20,655 nucleotides of DNA from NCBI GenBank assembly GCA_049297395.1, contig JBAQUG010000123.1, positions 1 to 20,655 on the forward strand, written 5' to 3'. Shown here piece after piece: positions 7,339 through 13,916 of this stretch (positions are counted from its first letter, which is position 1; every line of letters starts with the position of its first letter). This DNA is from GWF2-50-93 sp049297395 (GTDB lineage: Bacteria > Verrucomicrobiota > Lentisphaeria > Victivallales > GWF2-50-93). The notes beneath the pieces are model-generated. The model did no database searches. It saw nothing but the letters and a program-made list of their open reading frames with translations, and was not told the DNA's origin. The translations under genes were made by a program, and so were the position numbers.

Positions 7339-8502
7339 TCCTGTATGTTGGCCTTTGAATATCTTACCGGGAACAGATCGCAGTCAATTATGTACGGCTC
7401 CTCATACCTGTATTCCTTGGAAGAAAGATCGAACGTCTTCCTGTATTCCCTGGGATAAATTCCGCAGAGCCCCATTATGGTGTGGGCGACATTGCTGTGG
7501 GAAAGAACATAGTTCCGGTTTTTAATACGTTGGCAATTCCGGAATTCTTCTCGAGAAAAGCATTATTGAAGAATATAACCGAGGGCAATTCCAACTCAAA
7601 GCGGGTCAATCCTGCGCAGCCGTGTCCGAAATTGCCATCCCCGAAATCATTCAGATTCTCCCCGTGATCCGGCATGTACCACACAAAAACAGGCTCATCT
7701 CTTTTCATGACATCTTCGGCTATTGCCTTGAGAAACAGGTCGGTATGGACAATGGAATTGTCGTATTTGTCAACGAGGGGATTGTCGCTGGGAAAGATGT
7801 AATCCTTGTACGAATAGTTGTAGTCGCTGAAGGCGAAATGACTCCCTTTCAGGTGCATGACTATTAATTTCTTCTGGTGTTTCCTGTCTTCAAGTATTTT
7901 GTCCATCACCGGGAAAAGATCATCGTCATCCGCCCCCTTGGCGATGACATTCTCATCCGCGCCTATGAAGCTCAGGAAAATATTTTCATATGTTGAAACA
8001 AAGAAGGGCCTGTAGGCGACAATCTTGAGAACCTTCACGAAACTCGGGTATCTTGGAATGTCTGCGAACTCCTTCGAGGGCAATACGGAAAATATGCTCA
8101 TGAGGATTCCCCGACAATCAGGATGAGTGTACCAGTCTTTTCCCTGAATCCGCTATCCAGAACTCCGTTAAACAAATATCCCTTCCTTTCGGATTCCTTC
8201 ATCTCCGCGACGATTTTCATGTAGGAGGTCGAATCATACATCAGGGGGAAAGGGTAGGCCCTGGTGACAAGGAATGTAGATGCCGCCAGTCCAAAACATA
8301 AGACGAAGGATATCAGATATTCCGGCTCATCAAATAGTATGTACTGTATAAATGCAGGAAAAGCTACGATGAGGCTGTTGATATATATTTTCAAGCGGAG
8401 ACTGATATGGTATCTGTAGCTTATATGCGCAAGGATTGTGTGCAAAACTTTAAAAAAACCTTTGTCGTCCGCCTTGATTTCAGCCTGTCCTGATCCTGCC
8501 AT
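7335..8502 (-). pseudogene. Broken phosphoethanolamine transferase / sulfatase-family membrane protein
   Basis: Three pieces in two alternating frames make up one degraded gene. Piece one (8502-8098) has a membrane-rich N-terminus and ends L-I-L-I-V-G-E-S-S-stop, the first metal-site strand (GES). Piece two (8101-7475) begins in the middle of the domain (S-V-L-P-S-K-E-F) and contains H-L-K-G-S-H and the metal motif P-D-H-G-E-N-L with a later G-H-G. Piece three (about 7519-7335) encodes S-H-S-N-V-A-H-T-I-M-G-L-C-G-I, a conserved C-terminal block of this family, in a third register. The break between pieces one and two also removes about 40 residues that should carry the nucleophilic Thr. The break between two and three lies at a run of five A (minus strand) at 7519-7523. 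Intact relatives modify lipid A or other envelope glycans; this copy should be inactive. Confidence 0.85.
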
Positions 8503-8622
8503 ATGAGATCACTTGAAGTTAGTTTTTTAATATGAAAAAACAATAGCCCCCCTCCGGATCCTGAAAATATCACCGGGAACATTTGAATTCAACATGCCCT
8601 TGGAGGAATGTGAAAAAGAAAA

Positions 8623-8650
8623 GGAGACGGCCTCCATCCGTCTCCTTTTT
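8623..8650. terminator. Bidirectional intrinsic terminator after amt-glnK
   Basis: A perfect 8-bp stem, GGAGACGG with CCGTCTCC, encloses a 7-base loop (8623-8645). It is followed by five T on the plus strand and preceded by an A-rich run that gives TTTTCTTTTT on the minus strand. It lies 30 bases past the glnK stop, so its main job is to end the amt-glnK transcript. It can also stop transcription coming from the left. Confidence 0.88.
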
Positions 8651-8675
8651 ATCCTTCGCAATTCAATCTTGCTTG

Positions 8676-9017
8676 TCAGCCTATGGCGACAGTTCCAATC
8701 TCACCTGTCCTGATCCTCATGCATTCCGAGAGATCCAGGACGAATATCTTTCCGTCTCCGACCTCGCCTGTCCGTCCGCCTGCGACTATCGCATCTATCG
8801 CCGGCTTGACAAACGCATCGTTGACCGCGATCTCAAGCTTGATCTTCTTCAGGAGGCTTCCCGCCTCCTTGTGGCTCCTGTAGATGGTGGCGACACCTTT
8901 CTGGCGCCCCCTCCCCATCACGGAAGTCACTGTTACAAGATGAATCTCCTTCTCCTCGAGCTTCTGCAGGATGTCGTCCATCCTGTCAGGCTGTATTATT
9001 GCAATTATGTATTTCAT
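8676..9017 (-). CDS. glnK: P-II nitrogen regulatory protein (GlnK/GlnB family), Tyr51 replaced
   Basis: A 113-residue P-II signal protein. It starts M-K-Y-I-I-A-I-I-Q-P as the family does. The T-loop stem has G-R-G-R-Q-K-G (35-41) and the conserved Tyr46. The B-loop T-G-E-V-G-D-G-K-I-F and the C-terminal R-I-R-T-G-E are intact, so ATP/ADP and 2-oxoglutarate sensing should be kept. Residue 51, the uridylylated Tyr of GlnB/GlnK, is Glu, and the surrounding loop (S-H-K-E-A-G) differs. It lies directly downstream of the ammonium transporter, which GlnK proteins plug when nitrogen is plentiful. The start at 9017 is preferred to ATG 9023 because AGGAGG then sits six bases away instead of touching the codon. 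Confidence 0.93.
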   Translation of the reverse strand: MKYIIAIIQPDRMDDILQKLEEKEIHLVTVTSVMGRGRQKGVATIYRSHKEAGSLLKKIKLEIAVNDAFVKPAIDAIVAGGRTGEVGDGKIFVLDLSECMRIRTGEIGTVAIG

Positions 9018-9023
9018 ATTCAT

Positions 9024-9030
9024 CCTCCTA
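9024..9030 (-). promoter_or_regulatory. Shine-Dalgarno of glnK overlapping the amt stop codon
   Basis: The minus strand reads TAGGAGG. TAG is the amt stop and AGGAGG is the glnK ribosome binding site, ending six bases before ATG 9017. The overlap implies translational coupling of transporter and regulator, and it decides the glnK start. Confidence 0.8.
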
Positions 9031-10398
9031 TTCCAATGTTGTGTAACCAGCTTCACGATGTTCAACAAGATCGAGCCCTACTCTTTCCTCATGCTCGTTG
9101 GCCCTGAGCCCGAACAGCTTGTCGACTACCCAGAACAGAACATAGCTGACGATGAAGGAATAGACCATGGTGAGAGCAACAGCCTTGATCTGTATGAAAA
9201 GCTGCCCGGGATTTCCATAGAAAAGCCCGTCGGCCCCACCGGAATTCACAAGCTTGGTCGCGAAGAGTCCCGTAGCCAGGGCGCCCCAGATTCCACCTAT
9301 GCCGTGCACTCCGAACGCGTCAAGCGTATCATCATAACCTAATTTCACCTTGCAGAAGCTGACAGATATATAGCATATCACTCCAGCTCCAATACCGATT
9401 GCTATTGCACCCATCGGATTCACGAAACCGGACGCCGGGGTGATGGCCACAAGCCCTGCTACCGCACCGGTGATGACGCCAAGGACTGTTGAACGCTTGT
9501 TGAAGATCAGATCCATGATGCCCCATGCAAGCCCTGCTGCCGCTGTCGCAACGTGCGTCACGACAAATGCGCTTACGGCAAGTCCGTTTGCAGCCAGGGC
9601 GCTTCCCGCATTGAACCCGAACCATCCGAACCAGAGAAGGCCGGCGCCCAGAACGGCGAAAGGCAGGTTGTGCGGAGGAGACATCTTGTCGGGATAGCCA
9701 ATTCTCTTTCCGAGGAACAACGCGGCCGCGAGCGCCGCCATTCCTGCATTGATATGGACAACTGTGCCACCTGCGAAATCGAGGGCGCCCATGCCGCCGA
9801 AAGTGCCAAGCAGTCCCTTGTCGGCCCATACCCAGTGGCATACCGGATCATATACGATGGTGGACCATAGAAGCGTGAATATGCAGAAAGGAATGAATTT
9901 TATCCTTTCGGCGAACGCACCAATTATAAGCGCCGGAGTGATCACCGCGAACATGGCCTGGAAGATCATGAAGGCCTGATGCGGAACCGTAGTCCCGTAT
10001 ACAGCATGCGGCTCAAGCCCGACTCCATTCAGGCCAACCCAGGAAAGATCTCCTATGATCCCTTTGATGTCGGGCCCGAAGGAAAGACTGTATCCGAGAA
10101 GTACCCACTGTATGGTGACCAGACAGAGGATCGCCATGCACTGCATCAGCACGGAAAGCACGTTCTTCCTCCTTACCAGGCCTCCATAGAAAAACGCAAG
10201 TCCGGGAGTCATAAGCATGACAAGGGCCGCACTTGCAAGAAGCCACGCAGTGTCACCCGAGTTGATAGCCGGCGGAGCTGCCGCAGCTACCGCAGCAGCC
10301 GCCGGGGCGGCCGCCTCCTCTGCCGCCGCCATGCCGGCAAACCCGGCTCCTAGGACGGCAAACAAAGGCAATCCAAGAACCAAATTGCTTTTTCTCAT
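9028..10398 (-). CDS. amt: Ammonium transporter (Amt/MEP/Rh family)
   Basis: A 456-residue inner-membrane channel for ammonium. Family signatures are T-P-G-L-A-F-F-Y-G-G (about 64-73), D-F-A-G-G-T-V-V-H-I-N-A-G with pore His215, and F-G-V-H-G-I-G-G-I with pore His365, the twin histidines equivalent to H168 and H318 of E. coli AmtB. Eleven membrane spans are expected after a cleavable signal peptide (1-26). Between signal peptide and first span lies an Ala/Pro/Glu-rich linker of about 20 residues. ATG 10398 is chosen because it begins the signal peptide and has AAGGA eight bases upstream; longer starts add 26 non-homologous residues. It is followed by glnK and preceded by a sigma-54 promoter, so it is probably induced under nitrogen limitation. 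Confidence 0.95.
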   Translation of the reverse strand: MRKSNLVLGLPLFAVLGAGFAGMAAAEEAAAPAAAAVAAAAPPAINSGDTAWLLASAALVMLMTPGLAFFYGGLVRRKNVLSVLMQCMAILCLVTIQWVLLGYSLSFGPDIKGIIGDLSWVGLNGVGLEPHAVYGTTVPHQAFMIFQAMFAVITPALIIGAFAERIKFIPFCIFTLLWSTIVYDPVCHWVWADKGLLGTFGGMGALDFAGGTVVHINAGMAALAAALFLGKRIGYPDKMSPPHNLPFAVLGAGLLWFGWFGFNAGSALAANGLAVSAFVVTHVATAAAGLAWGIMDLIFNKRSTVLGVITGAVAGLVAITPASGFVNPMGAIAIGIGAGVICYISVSFCKVKLGYDDTLDAFGVHGIGGIWGALATGLFATKLVNSGGADGLFYGNPGQLFIQIKAVALTMVYSFIVSYVLFWVVDKLFGLRANEHEERVGLDLVEHREAGYTTLE

Positions 10399-10459
10399 TT
10401 CATGTTCCTTTCGTTTGATTAACGGCCTATGCCGAACGTTTAAATTTGTATCCAGCTTT

Positions 10460-10475
10460 AGCAGAGCCCATGCCA
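10460..10475 (-). promoter_or_regulatory. Sigma-54 (RpoN) -24/-12 promoter of amt-glnK
   Basis: The minus strand reads TGGCATG-GGCT-CTGCT, against the consensus TGGCACG-N4-TTGCW. The invariant GG and GC are present at the exact spacing, and only two positions differ. Predicted transcription start is near 10449, giving a leader of about 50 bases before amt. Sigma-54 control of amt-glnK operons through NtrC-type activators is well known. I could not identify a convincing activator site upstream. Confidence 0.78.
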
Positions 10476-10666
10476 ATCATCGCGTCATCACACTTATCAA
10501 CCTGCATGTCAAACACTTATAAATAGCAGTCGCCAATTACCATAAAGTAGCGATAGACTTAATTTACAACATATATGTAACTTATAATCATTTTTATAAC
10601 TTTTTTGAAATATGTTAAAACCTGCCTGCCCCGCAACAGGCAACGGACAGCATGTCAAGCTGCCGT

Positions 10667-10809
10667 CTAGGAGCCGTACAGAAATAACTTTTACATTTGC
10701 TGGCAGGGATTTTGGTGCGTATGCACCATATGCGCGGGGTTCGCGCCTCGAATACAAACACCTGTATTTCCCGCCAAATGTCAAAGTTATTTCTGCACGG
10801 CTCCTTAGG
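10667..10809. repeat. Inverted-repeat element with three internal hairpins (MITE-like or structured RNA)
   Basis: Two arms of about 40 bases (10667-10709 and 10770-10809) are inverted copies. The core AGGAGCCGTrCAGAAATAAC differs at one base, and the match continues through CTTT-ACATTTG. Between the arms three short perfect hairpins follow one another: TGGTGC-GTAT-GCACCA (10713-10728), GCGCG-GGGTT-CGCGC (10732-10746) and AATACA-AACACC-TGTATT (10751-10768). As RNA or extruded DNA this would form a long closing stem with three branches. A solo arm recurs at 12725-12765 and a fragment at 10824-10840. It could be a miniature transposable element or a dispersed regulatory repeat; no transposase is linked to it here. 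Confidence 0.8.
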
Positions 10810-10893
10810 AACAAACGATTCTGCCATGCTGGCAAATATAATTCCTGAGTGTAGGTTTAGGAAACCTATTATAAAAACACGGACTATGCTTCG

Positions 10894-12183
10894 ATGAAAA
10901 TCATAAGCTGCAAGAGCAGAAGTTTCAAGGATGAACTAGAAATCCTTTTCTCACGCCAGCCCTGCCCTGCCGGAATTGAGAAAACTGTAAGGGAAATAGT
11001 CGATGAAGTAAGGCGTAATGGCGACAAGGCAATTTCAAAATACGCACTGAAATTCGACAAGGTAGGACTCGGACCTGCCCAGTTCCGTGTAACCGACCGC
11101 GAAATCCGCGAAGCCGCCGGCAAAACCGATCCGGCAACAAAAAAAGCTGTTGATGCTGCAATAAGGAATGTCGCGAAATTCGCAAAAGTACGCATCCCGA
11201 AAGGCTGGATCTTCTCCCCGCGCCCTGGAGTCGTACTGGGAGAGAAATTCTCTCCGCTCAACCGTATTGGCGCATACATACCCGGTGGAACGGCTCCCCT
11301 TGTCTCAACTTCAGTACATACTGTCGCAATTGCTAAAGCCGCAGGTGTCGGGGAAATCGTCGCTACAACGCCTCCGGACAAGAATGGAAAAGTCCACCCT
11401 GCCCTGCTCTACGCGCTTTCAAAATCAGGGGCGACTGAAATATATAAGCTTGGCGGGGTCTATGCCATAGCTGCACTCGCCTATGGGACCAAGACCATCG
11501 GGAAAGTCGACAAGATCGTCGGTCCAGGCAATGCATATGTGACGACCGCGAAAAAACTTGTCTACGGCGATGTCGCCATCGACATGATAGCCGGCCCTTC
11601 TGAAATAATGGTTATAGCCGACAAAAACTGCCGCCCGGACTTCATTGCCGCCGACATGCTTTCCCAGGCCGAACACGGAAGCGGACTCGAACAGGCGGTG
11701 TTGGTGACCGACAACGCCATGCTTATTGAAAAGGTCAAGGAACAGCTTGCCGAACAGTCCGGAAAGCTCAAACGTCCAGTACCGGTCGCGAAAGTACTGG
11801 AGAATGGAGTCTTCTTCATTCTTGTCAAAAACATCCTCGACGCTGCGGAGATCGCAAACCTCTACGCCCCGGAACACCTTGAGATAATGTGCGCAAAAGC
11901 CGACAATCTAGCAGCTAAGATAAATGCGGCAGGAGCGATCTTCATAGGCGAATGGACTCCGGAACCCGTGGGCGATTTCGTCGCCGGCCCGAGCCATGTC
12001 CTGCCTACCGCAGGGACCGCCAAGTATTTCAGCGGCCTCACGGTCGAACAGTTCTTCAGGAGATCAAGCATCCTGAAGTATGACAGGAAGGCATTCCTCA
12101 GGGAACTCCCGCACATTGCGAAATTCGCAGAAGTCGAAGGCCTCGACGCCCACGGCAGAAGCGCGACGATAAGAAGAGATTAA
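10894..12183 (+). CDS. hisD: Histidinol dehydrogenase
   Basis: A 429-residue enzyme that oxidises L-histidinol to L-histidine in two NAD-dependent steps, the end of histidine synthesis. The family signature G-P-G-N-A-Y-V-T-T-A-K-K lies at 210-221 and D-M-I-A-G-P-S-E at 230-237. Zinc ligands are in place: Gln258, His261, Asp361 and His420. The catalytic Glu327-His328 pair is in A-P-E-H-L-E. Length is normal for the family. No other his genes are adjacent, so the pathway is scattered in this genome. ATG 10894 has no clear Shine-Dalgarno; the preceding TATTAT suggests a short leader. Upstream lies the inverted-repeat element and downstream a heptamer repeat tract. Confidence 0.96.
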   Translation: MKIISCKSRSFKDELEILFSRQPCPAGIEKTVREIVDEVRRNGDKAISKYALKFDKVGLGPAQFRVTDREIREAAGKTDPATKKAVDAAIRNVAKFAKVRIPKGWIFSPRPGVVLGEKFSPLNRIGAYIPGGTAPLVSTSVHTVAIAKAAGVGEIVATTPPDKNGKVHPALLYALSKSGATEIYKLGGVYAIAALAYGTKTIGKVDKIVGPGNAYVTTAKKLVYGDVAIDMIAGPSEIMVIADKNCRPDFIAADMLSQAEHGSGLEQAVLVTDNAMLIEKVKEQLAEQSGKLKRPVPVAKVLENGVFFILVKNILDAAEIANLYAPEHLEIMCAKADNLAAKINAAGAIFIGEWTPEPVGDFVAGPSHVLPTAGTAKYFSGLTVEQFFRRSSILKYDRKAFLRELPHIAKFAEVEGLDAHGRSATIRRD

Positions 12184-12211
12184 GTCGTCGGTCGACAGTC
12201 GTCAGTTGCCA
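12184..12211. repeat. Degenerate 7-bp tandem repeat after hisD
   Basis: Four consecutive heptamers directly follow the hisD stop: GTCGTCG, GTCGACA, GTCGTCA, GTTGCCA. The last unit is the reverse complement of TGGCAAC, which occurs after dsbD at 4471-4477. The tract looks like low-complexity intergenic repeat sequence; no function is evident. Confidence 0.5.
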
Positions 12212-12245
12212 GAATCCAGGAAAGGCCCCTGCTTTATCCTTCTCT

Positions 12246-12273
12246 TTGTATTTAATTGCAATAATGTTATATT
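12246..12273 (+). promoter_or_regulatory. Sigma-70-type promoter for the secreted lysine-rich protein
   Basis: TTGTAT at 12246-12251, a 16-base spacer, then TATATT at 12268-12273. The predicted start near 12280 leaves a leader of about 37 bases, with AAAGGAG at the right distance from ATG 12317. Confidence 0.55.
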
Positions 12274-12316
12274 CCGAGTTCAAATTTGAACTTTAAACCC
12301 TAAAAGGAGATATCGT

Positions 12317-12706
12317 ATGAAGAAGATGCTCGCACTGCTCGTGGCCGTCGGACTTGCAACAGGATTCGCCGCCTTTGCTGAAGATGATAAGAATGCCGAC
12401 AAGGCCGATGCCAAGAAAGCCGAAGTAGCCGCCAATGCAAAAGACCTCGAGCTCACCGGTAAGATCGTAAAAGAAGAGAAAGCCGGAAAGAAGGATGGCG
12501 ACAAACGTGTTATTTTCATGCTTGAGACAGCCGACGGAAAAGCCTATCTCCACAAGGGCAAGGATGACGCAACAAATCCCGAGAAATTCCTTGACAAGAC
12601 CGTAACGGTCAAAGGCAAGGGCGTTACCAAGGATGGGAAAGACGGCAAGAAGATGACGAAATTCACTGAAATCACCAGCATTACCGAAGCTGCAGCTGCA
12701 AAGTAA
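12317..12706 (+). CDS. Small secreted Lys/Asp-rich protein, unknown function
   Basis: A 129-residue protein. Residues 1-21 are a textbook signal peptide (M-K-K, hydrophobic core, A-F-A cleavage site). The mature protein starts with a charged D/K/A-rich stretch, then has alternating beta-type segments (L-E-L-T-G-K-I-V, V-I-F-M-L-E-T, A-Y-L-H-K-G, T-V-T-V-K-G-K-G-V) that could form a small OB-like or beta-barrel fold, ending Ala-rich. The strand pattern (a modification of K, then D-G-K-A-Y) resembles short periplasmic nucleic-acid or ligand-binding OB proteins, but I claim no homology. It has its own promoter and a good ribosome binding site, and stands alone between hisD and the isomerase. Confidence 0.85.
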   Translation: MKKMLALLVAVGLATGFAAFAEDDKNADKADAKKAEVAANAKDLELTGKIVKEEKAGKKDGDKRVIFMLETADGKAYLHKGKDDATNPEKFLDKTVTVKGKGVTKDGKDGKKMTKFTEITSITEAAAAK

Positions 12707-12724
12707 CTGCCATTTAGATTGTTT

Positions 12725-12765
12725 CATGCCGGCAAATGTAAAAGTTATTTCTGTACGGCTCCTTA
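12725..12765 (-). repeat. Solo arm of the 10667-10809 inverted-repeat element
   Basis: 32 bases, from GCAAATG at 12733 through CGGCTCCT, match the reverse complement of the left arm at 10671-10702 exactly; similarity extends to CATGCCGGC on the left. No partner arm is nearby. It lies just past the stop of the secreted protein and before the promoter region of the isomerase gene, so it may act as part of a 3' or 5' untranslated region. Confidence 0.82.
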
Positions 12766-12777
12766 TCGCCTTCGAAT

Positions 12778-12805
12778 TTGTATTTTGTTATTTTTATTTT
12801 ATGTT
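12778..12805 (+). promoter_or_regulatory. Possible promoter for the isomerase gene
   Basis: TTGTAT at 12778-12783 and TATGTT at 12800-12805 with a 16-base spacer, the same layout as the promoter at 12246. The region is very AT-rich, so chance matches are likely. AAGGAG follows just before ATG 12840. Confidence 0.35.
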
Positions 12806-12839
12806 TATCAAACGAAAAATAAAAATAAGGAGCTGATTC

Positions 12840-13835
12840 ATGAGACCAGTAACACTGTTCACAGGCCAGTGGGCCGATCTTCCGCTGAAGGAACTTGCGA
12901 AAAAGGCGAAATCCATGGGTTACGACGGACTCGAGCTCGCATGCTGGGGCGACCACATGGACGTGCGCCAGGCCGCCAATGATCCGAAGTACTGCAAGGC
13001 CCAGCTCGACATCCTCAAGCAGAACGGTCTCAAGCTGCATGCAATCAGCAGCCATCTTGTCGGACAGGCCATATGCGACAACATCGACATCCGCCATAAG
13101 TCCATCCTTCCCGAGCACATATGGGGCGACGGAGAACCTGAAGGCGTAAGGAAAAGAGCCGCCGAGGAGATGATCCTCACAGCCAAGGCCGCCAAAAACC
13201 TCGGAATAAATATAGTCAACGGCTTCACGGGAAGCTCAATCTGGCATCTGGTCTATTCATTCCCCCCGGTAACCAAGGAAATGATCGACAACGGCTACAG
13301 TGATTTCGCAAAGCGCTGGATTCCAATCCTGAACGAGTTCAAGAAACTCGGTGTCAAATTCGCGCTTGAAGTCCATCCCACCGAGATCGCATTCGACATC
13401 GCATCGGCCGAACGCGCCCTTGCCGCTGTCAAAAACCATCCTTCCTTCGGCTTCAACTACGACCCGAGCCATTTCGGATATCAGGGCGTGGACTACGTGG
13501 GGTTCATCTATAAGTTCAAGGACAGGATCTTCCACTGCCACATGAAGGATGTCGGCTGGTCATGCAAGTCCACACAGGCCGGTGTTTTCGGCGGGCACAT
13601 TGATTTCGGCGACAAGAGACGCTACTGGGATTTCCGCTCGCTCGGACATGGGAAAATAAATTTCGAGGAGATTATACGCGCGCTCAACAGGATCGGATAT
13701 CAGGGCCCTCTCTCAGTCGAATGGGAAGATGCAGGGATGGACAGATTCCACGGTGCCACCGAAGCCTGTGCCTACGTGAGAAAAGTGGATTTCCCTCCAT
13801 CGAACATCGTCTTCGACGCGCAGTTCGACCGCTAG
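12840..13835 (+). CDS. Sugar phosphate isomerase/epimerase-like TIM barrel protein
   Basis: A 331-residue protein of the xylose-isomerase-like TIM barrel family (AP endonuclease family 2 fold). The usual metal-site residues are visible: Glu177 in L-E-V-H-P-T-E, Asp208 and His211 in N-Y-D-P-S-H, His234 in H-C-H-M-K-D, and Glu294 in S-V-E-W-E-D. Such enzymes isomerise or epimerise sugars or inositol derivatives, or cleave related compounds; the substrate is not deducible. There is no signal peptide, so it acts in the cytoplasm. AAGGAG lies nine bases before the ATG. Its TAG stop shares its G with the GTAAC foot of the first REP hairpin, so the REP begins at the stop codon. No kinase, dehydrogenase or transporter of a sugar pathway is adjacent. 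Confidence 0.9.
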   Translation: MRPVTLFTGQWADLPLKELAKKAKSMGYDGLELACWGDHMDVRQAANDPKYCKAQLDILKQNGLKLHAISSHLVGQAICDNIDIRHKSILPEHIWGDGEPEGVRKRAAEEMILTAKAAKNLGINIVNGFTGSSIWHLVYSFPPVTKEMIDNGYSDFAKRWIPILNEFKKLGVKFALEVHPTEIAFDIASAERALAAVKNHPSFGFNYDPSHFGYQGVDYVGFIYKFKDRIFHCHMKDVGWSCKSTQAGVFGGHIDFGDKRRYWDFRSLGHGKINFEEIIRALNRIGYQGPLSVEWEDAGMDRFHGATEACAYVRKVDFPPSNIVFDAQFDR

Positions 13836-13911
13836 TAACTCGGGCATTCTTGCCCGAGAATATTTTTTCTAAATTTGAATATAATAGCTCGGGCAGGAAT
13901 GCCCGAGTTAC
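13835..13911. repeat. REP pair upstream of the RAYT transposase (inverted)
   Basis: Copy 1 (13835-13858) is GTAA followed by CTCGGGCA-TTCT-TGCCCGAG. Copy 2 (13888-13911) is its inverted form, CTCGGGCA-GGAA-TGCCCGAG followed by TTAC. The 29-base AT-rich spacer contains a perfect TATAAT at 13880-13885 that might drive the transposase. The 5' tetranucleotide GTAA at the hairpin foot is the likely counterpart of the GTAG guide sequence of known REPs. Confidence 0.92.
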
Positions 13912-13916
13912 TTCTT

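Larger units (their letters stand above)
10399..10893. other. Divergent regulatory spacer between amt and hisD
   Basis: About 495 bases without a gene. From left to right it holds the amt leader and sigma-54 promoter, an AT-rich stretch (10510-10620), a hairpin TGCCTG/CAGGCA (10623-10642), a small hairpin CAGC/GCTG (10648-10662), the 143-base inverted-repeat element, a partial repeat copy (10824-10840), and a TATTAT -10-like box at 10867-10872 that may serve hisD with a leader of about 15 bases. Confidence 0.65.

Noticed and set aside
8503..8622. Promoter for the broken transferase operon
   Set aside because: Only poor matches (TTTTCA and TATTGT) are present in a generally AT-rich stretch; not strong enough to annotate.
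10714..10727. GGTGC-N4-GCACC as an NtrC-type activator site for amt
   Set aside because: Its half-sites are in the reverse orientation to known NtrC sites (GCAC...GGTGC), and it is one of the hairpins inside the inverted-repeat element.
10667..10809. tRNA gene suggested by the cloverleaf layout and GGGTTCG in the middle hairpin
   Set aside because: Stem lengths, lack of an acceptor/CCA arrangement and lack of a plausible anticodon arm do not fit a tRNA.
12293..12727. Minus-strand open frame of 144 codons across the small secreted protein
   Set aside because: The plus strand has promoter, ribosome binding site and signal peptide; the antisense frame has none of these.
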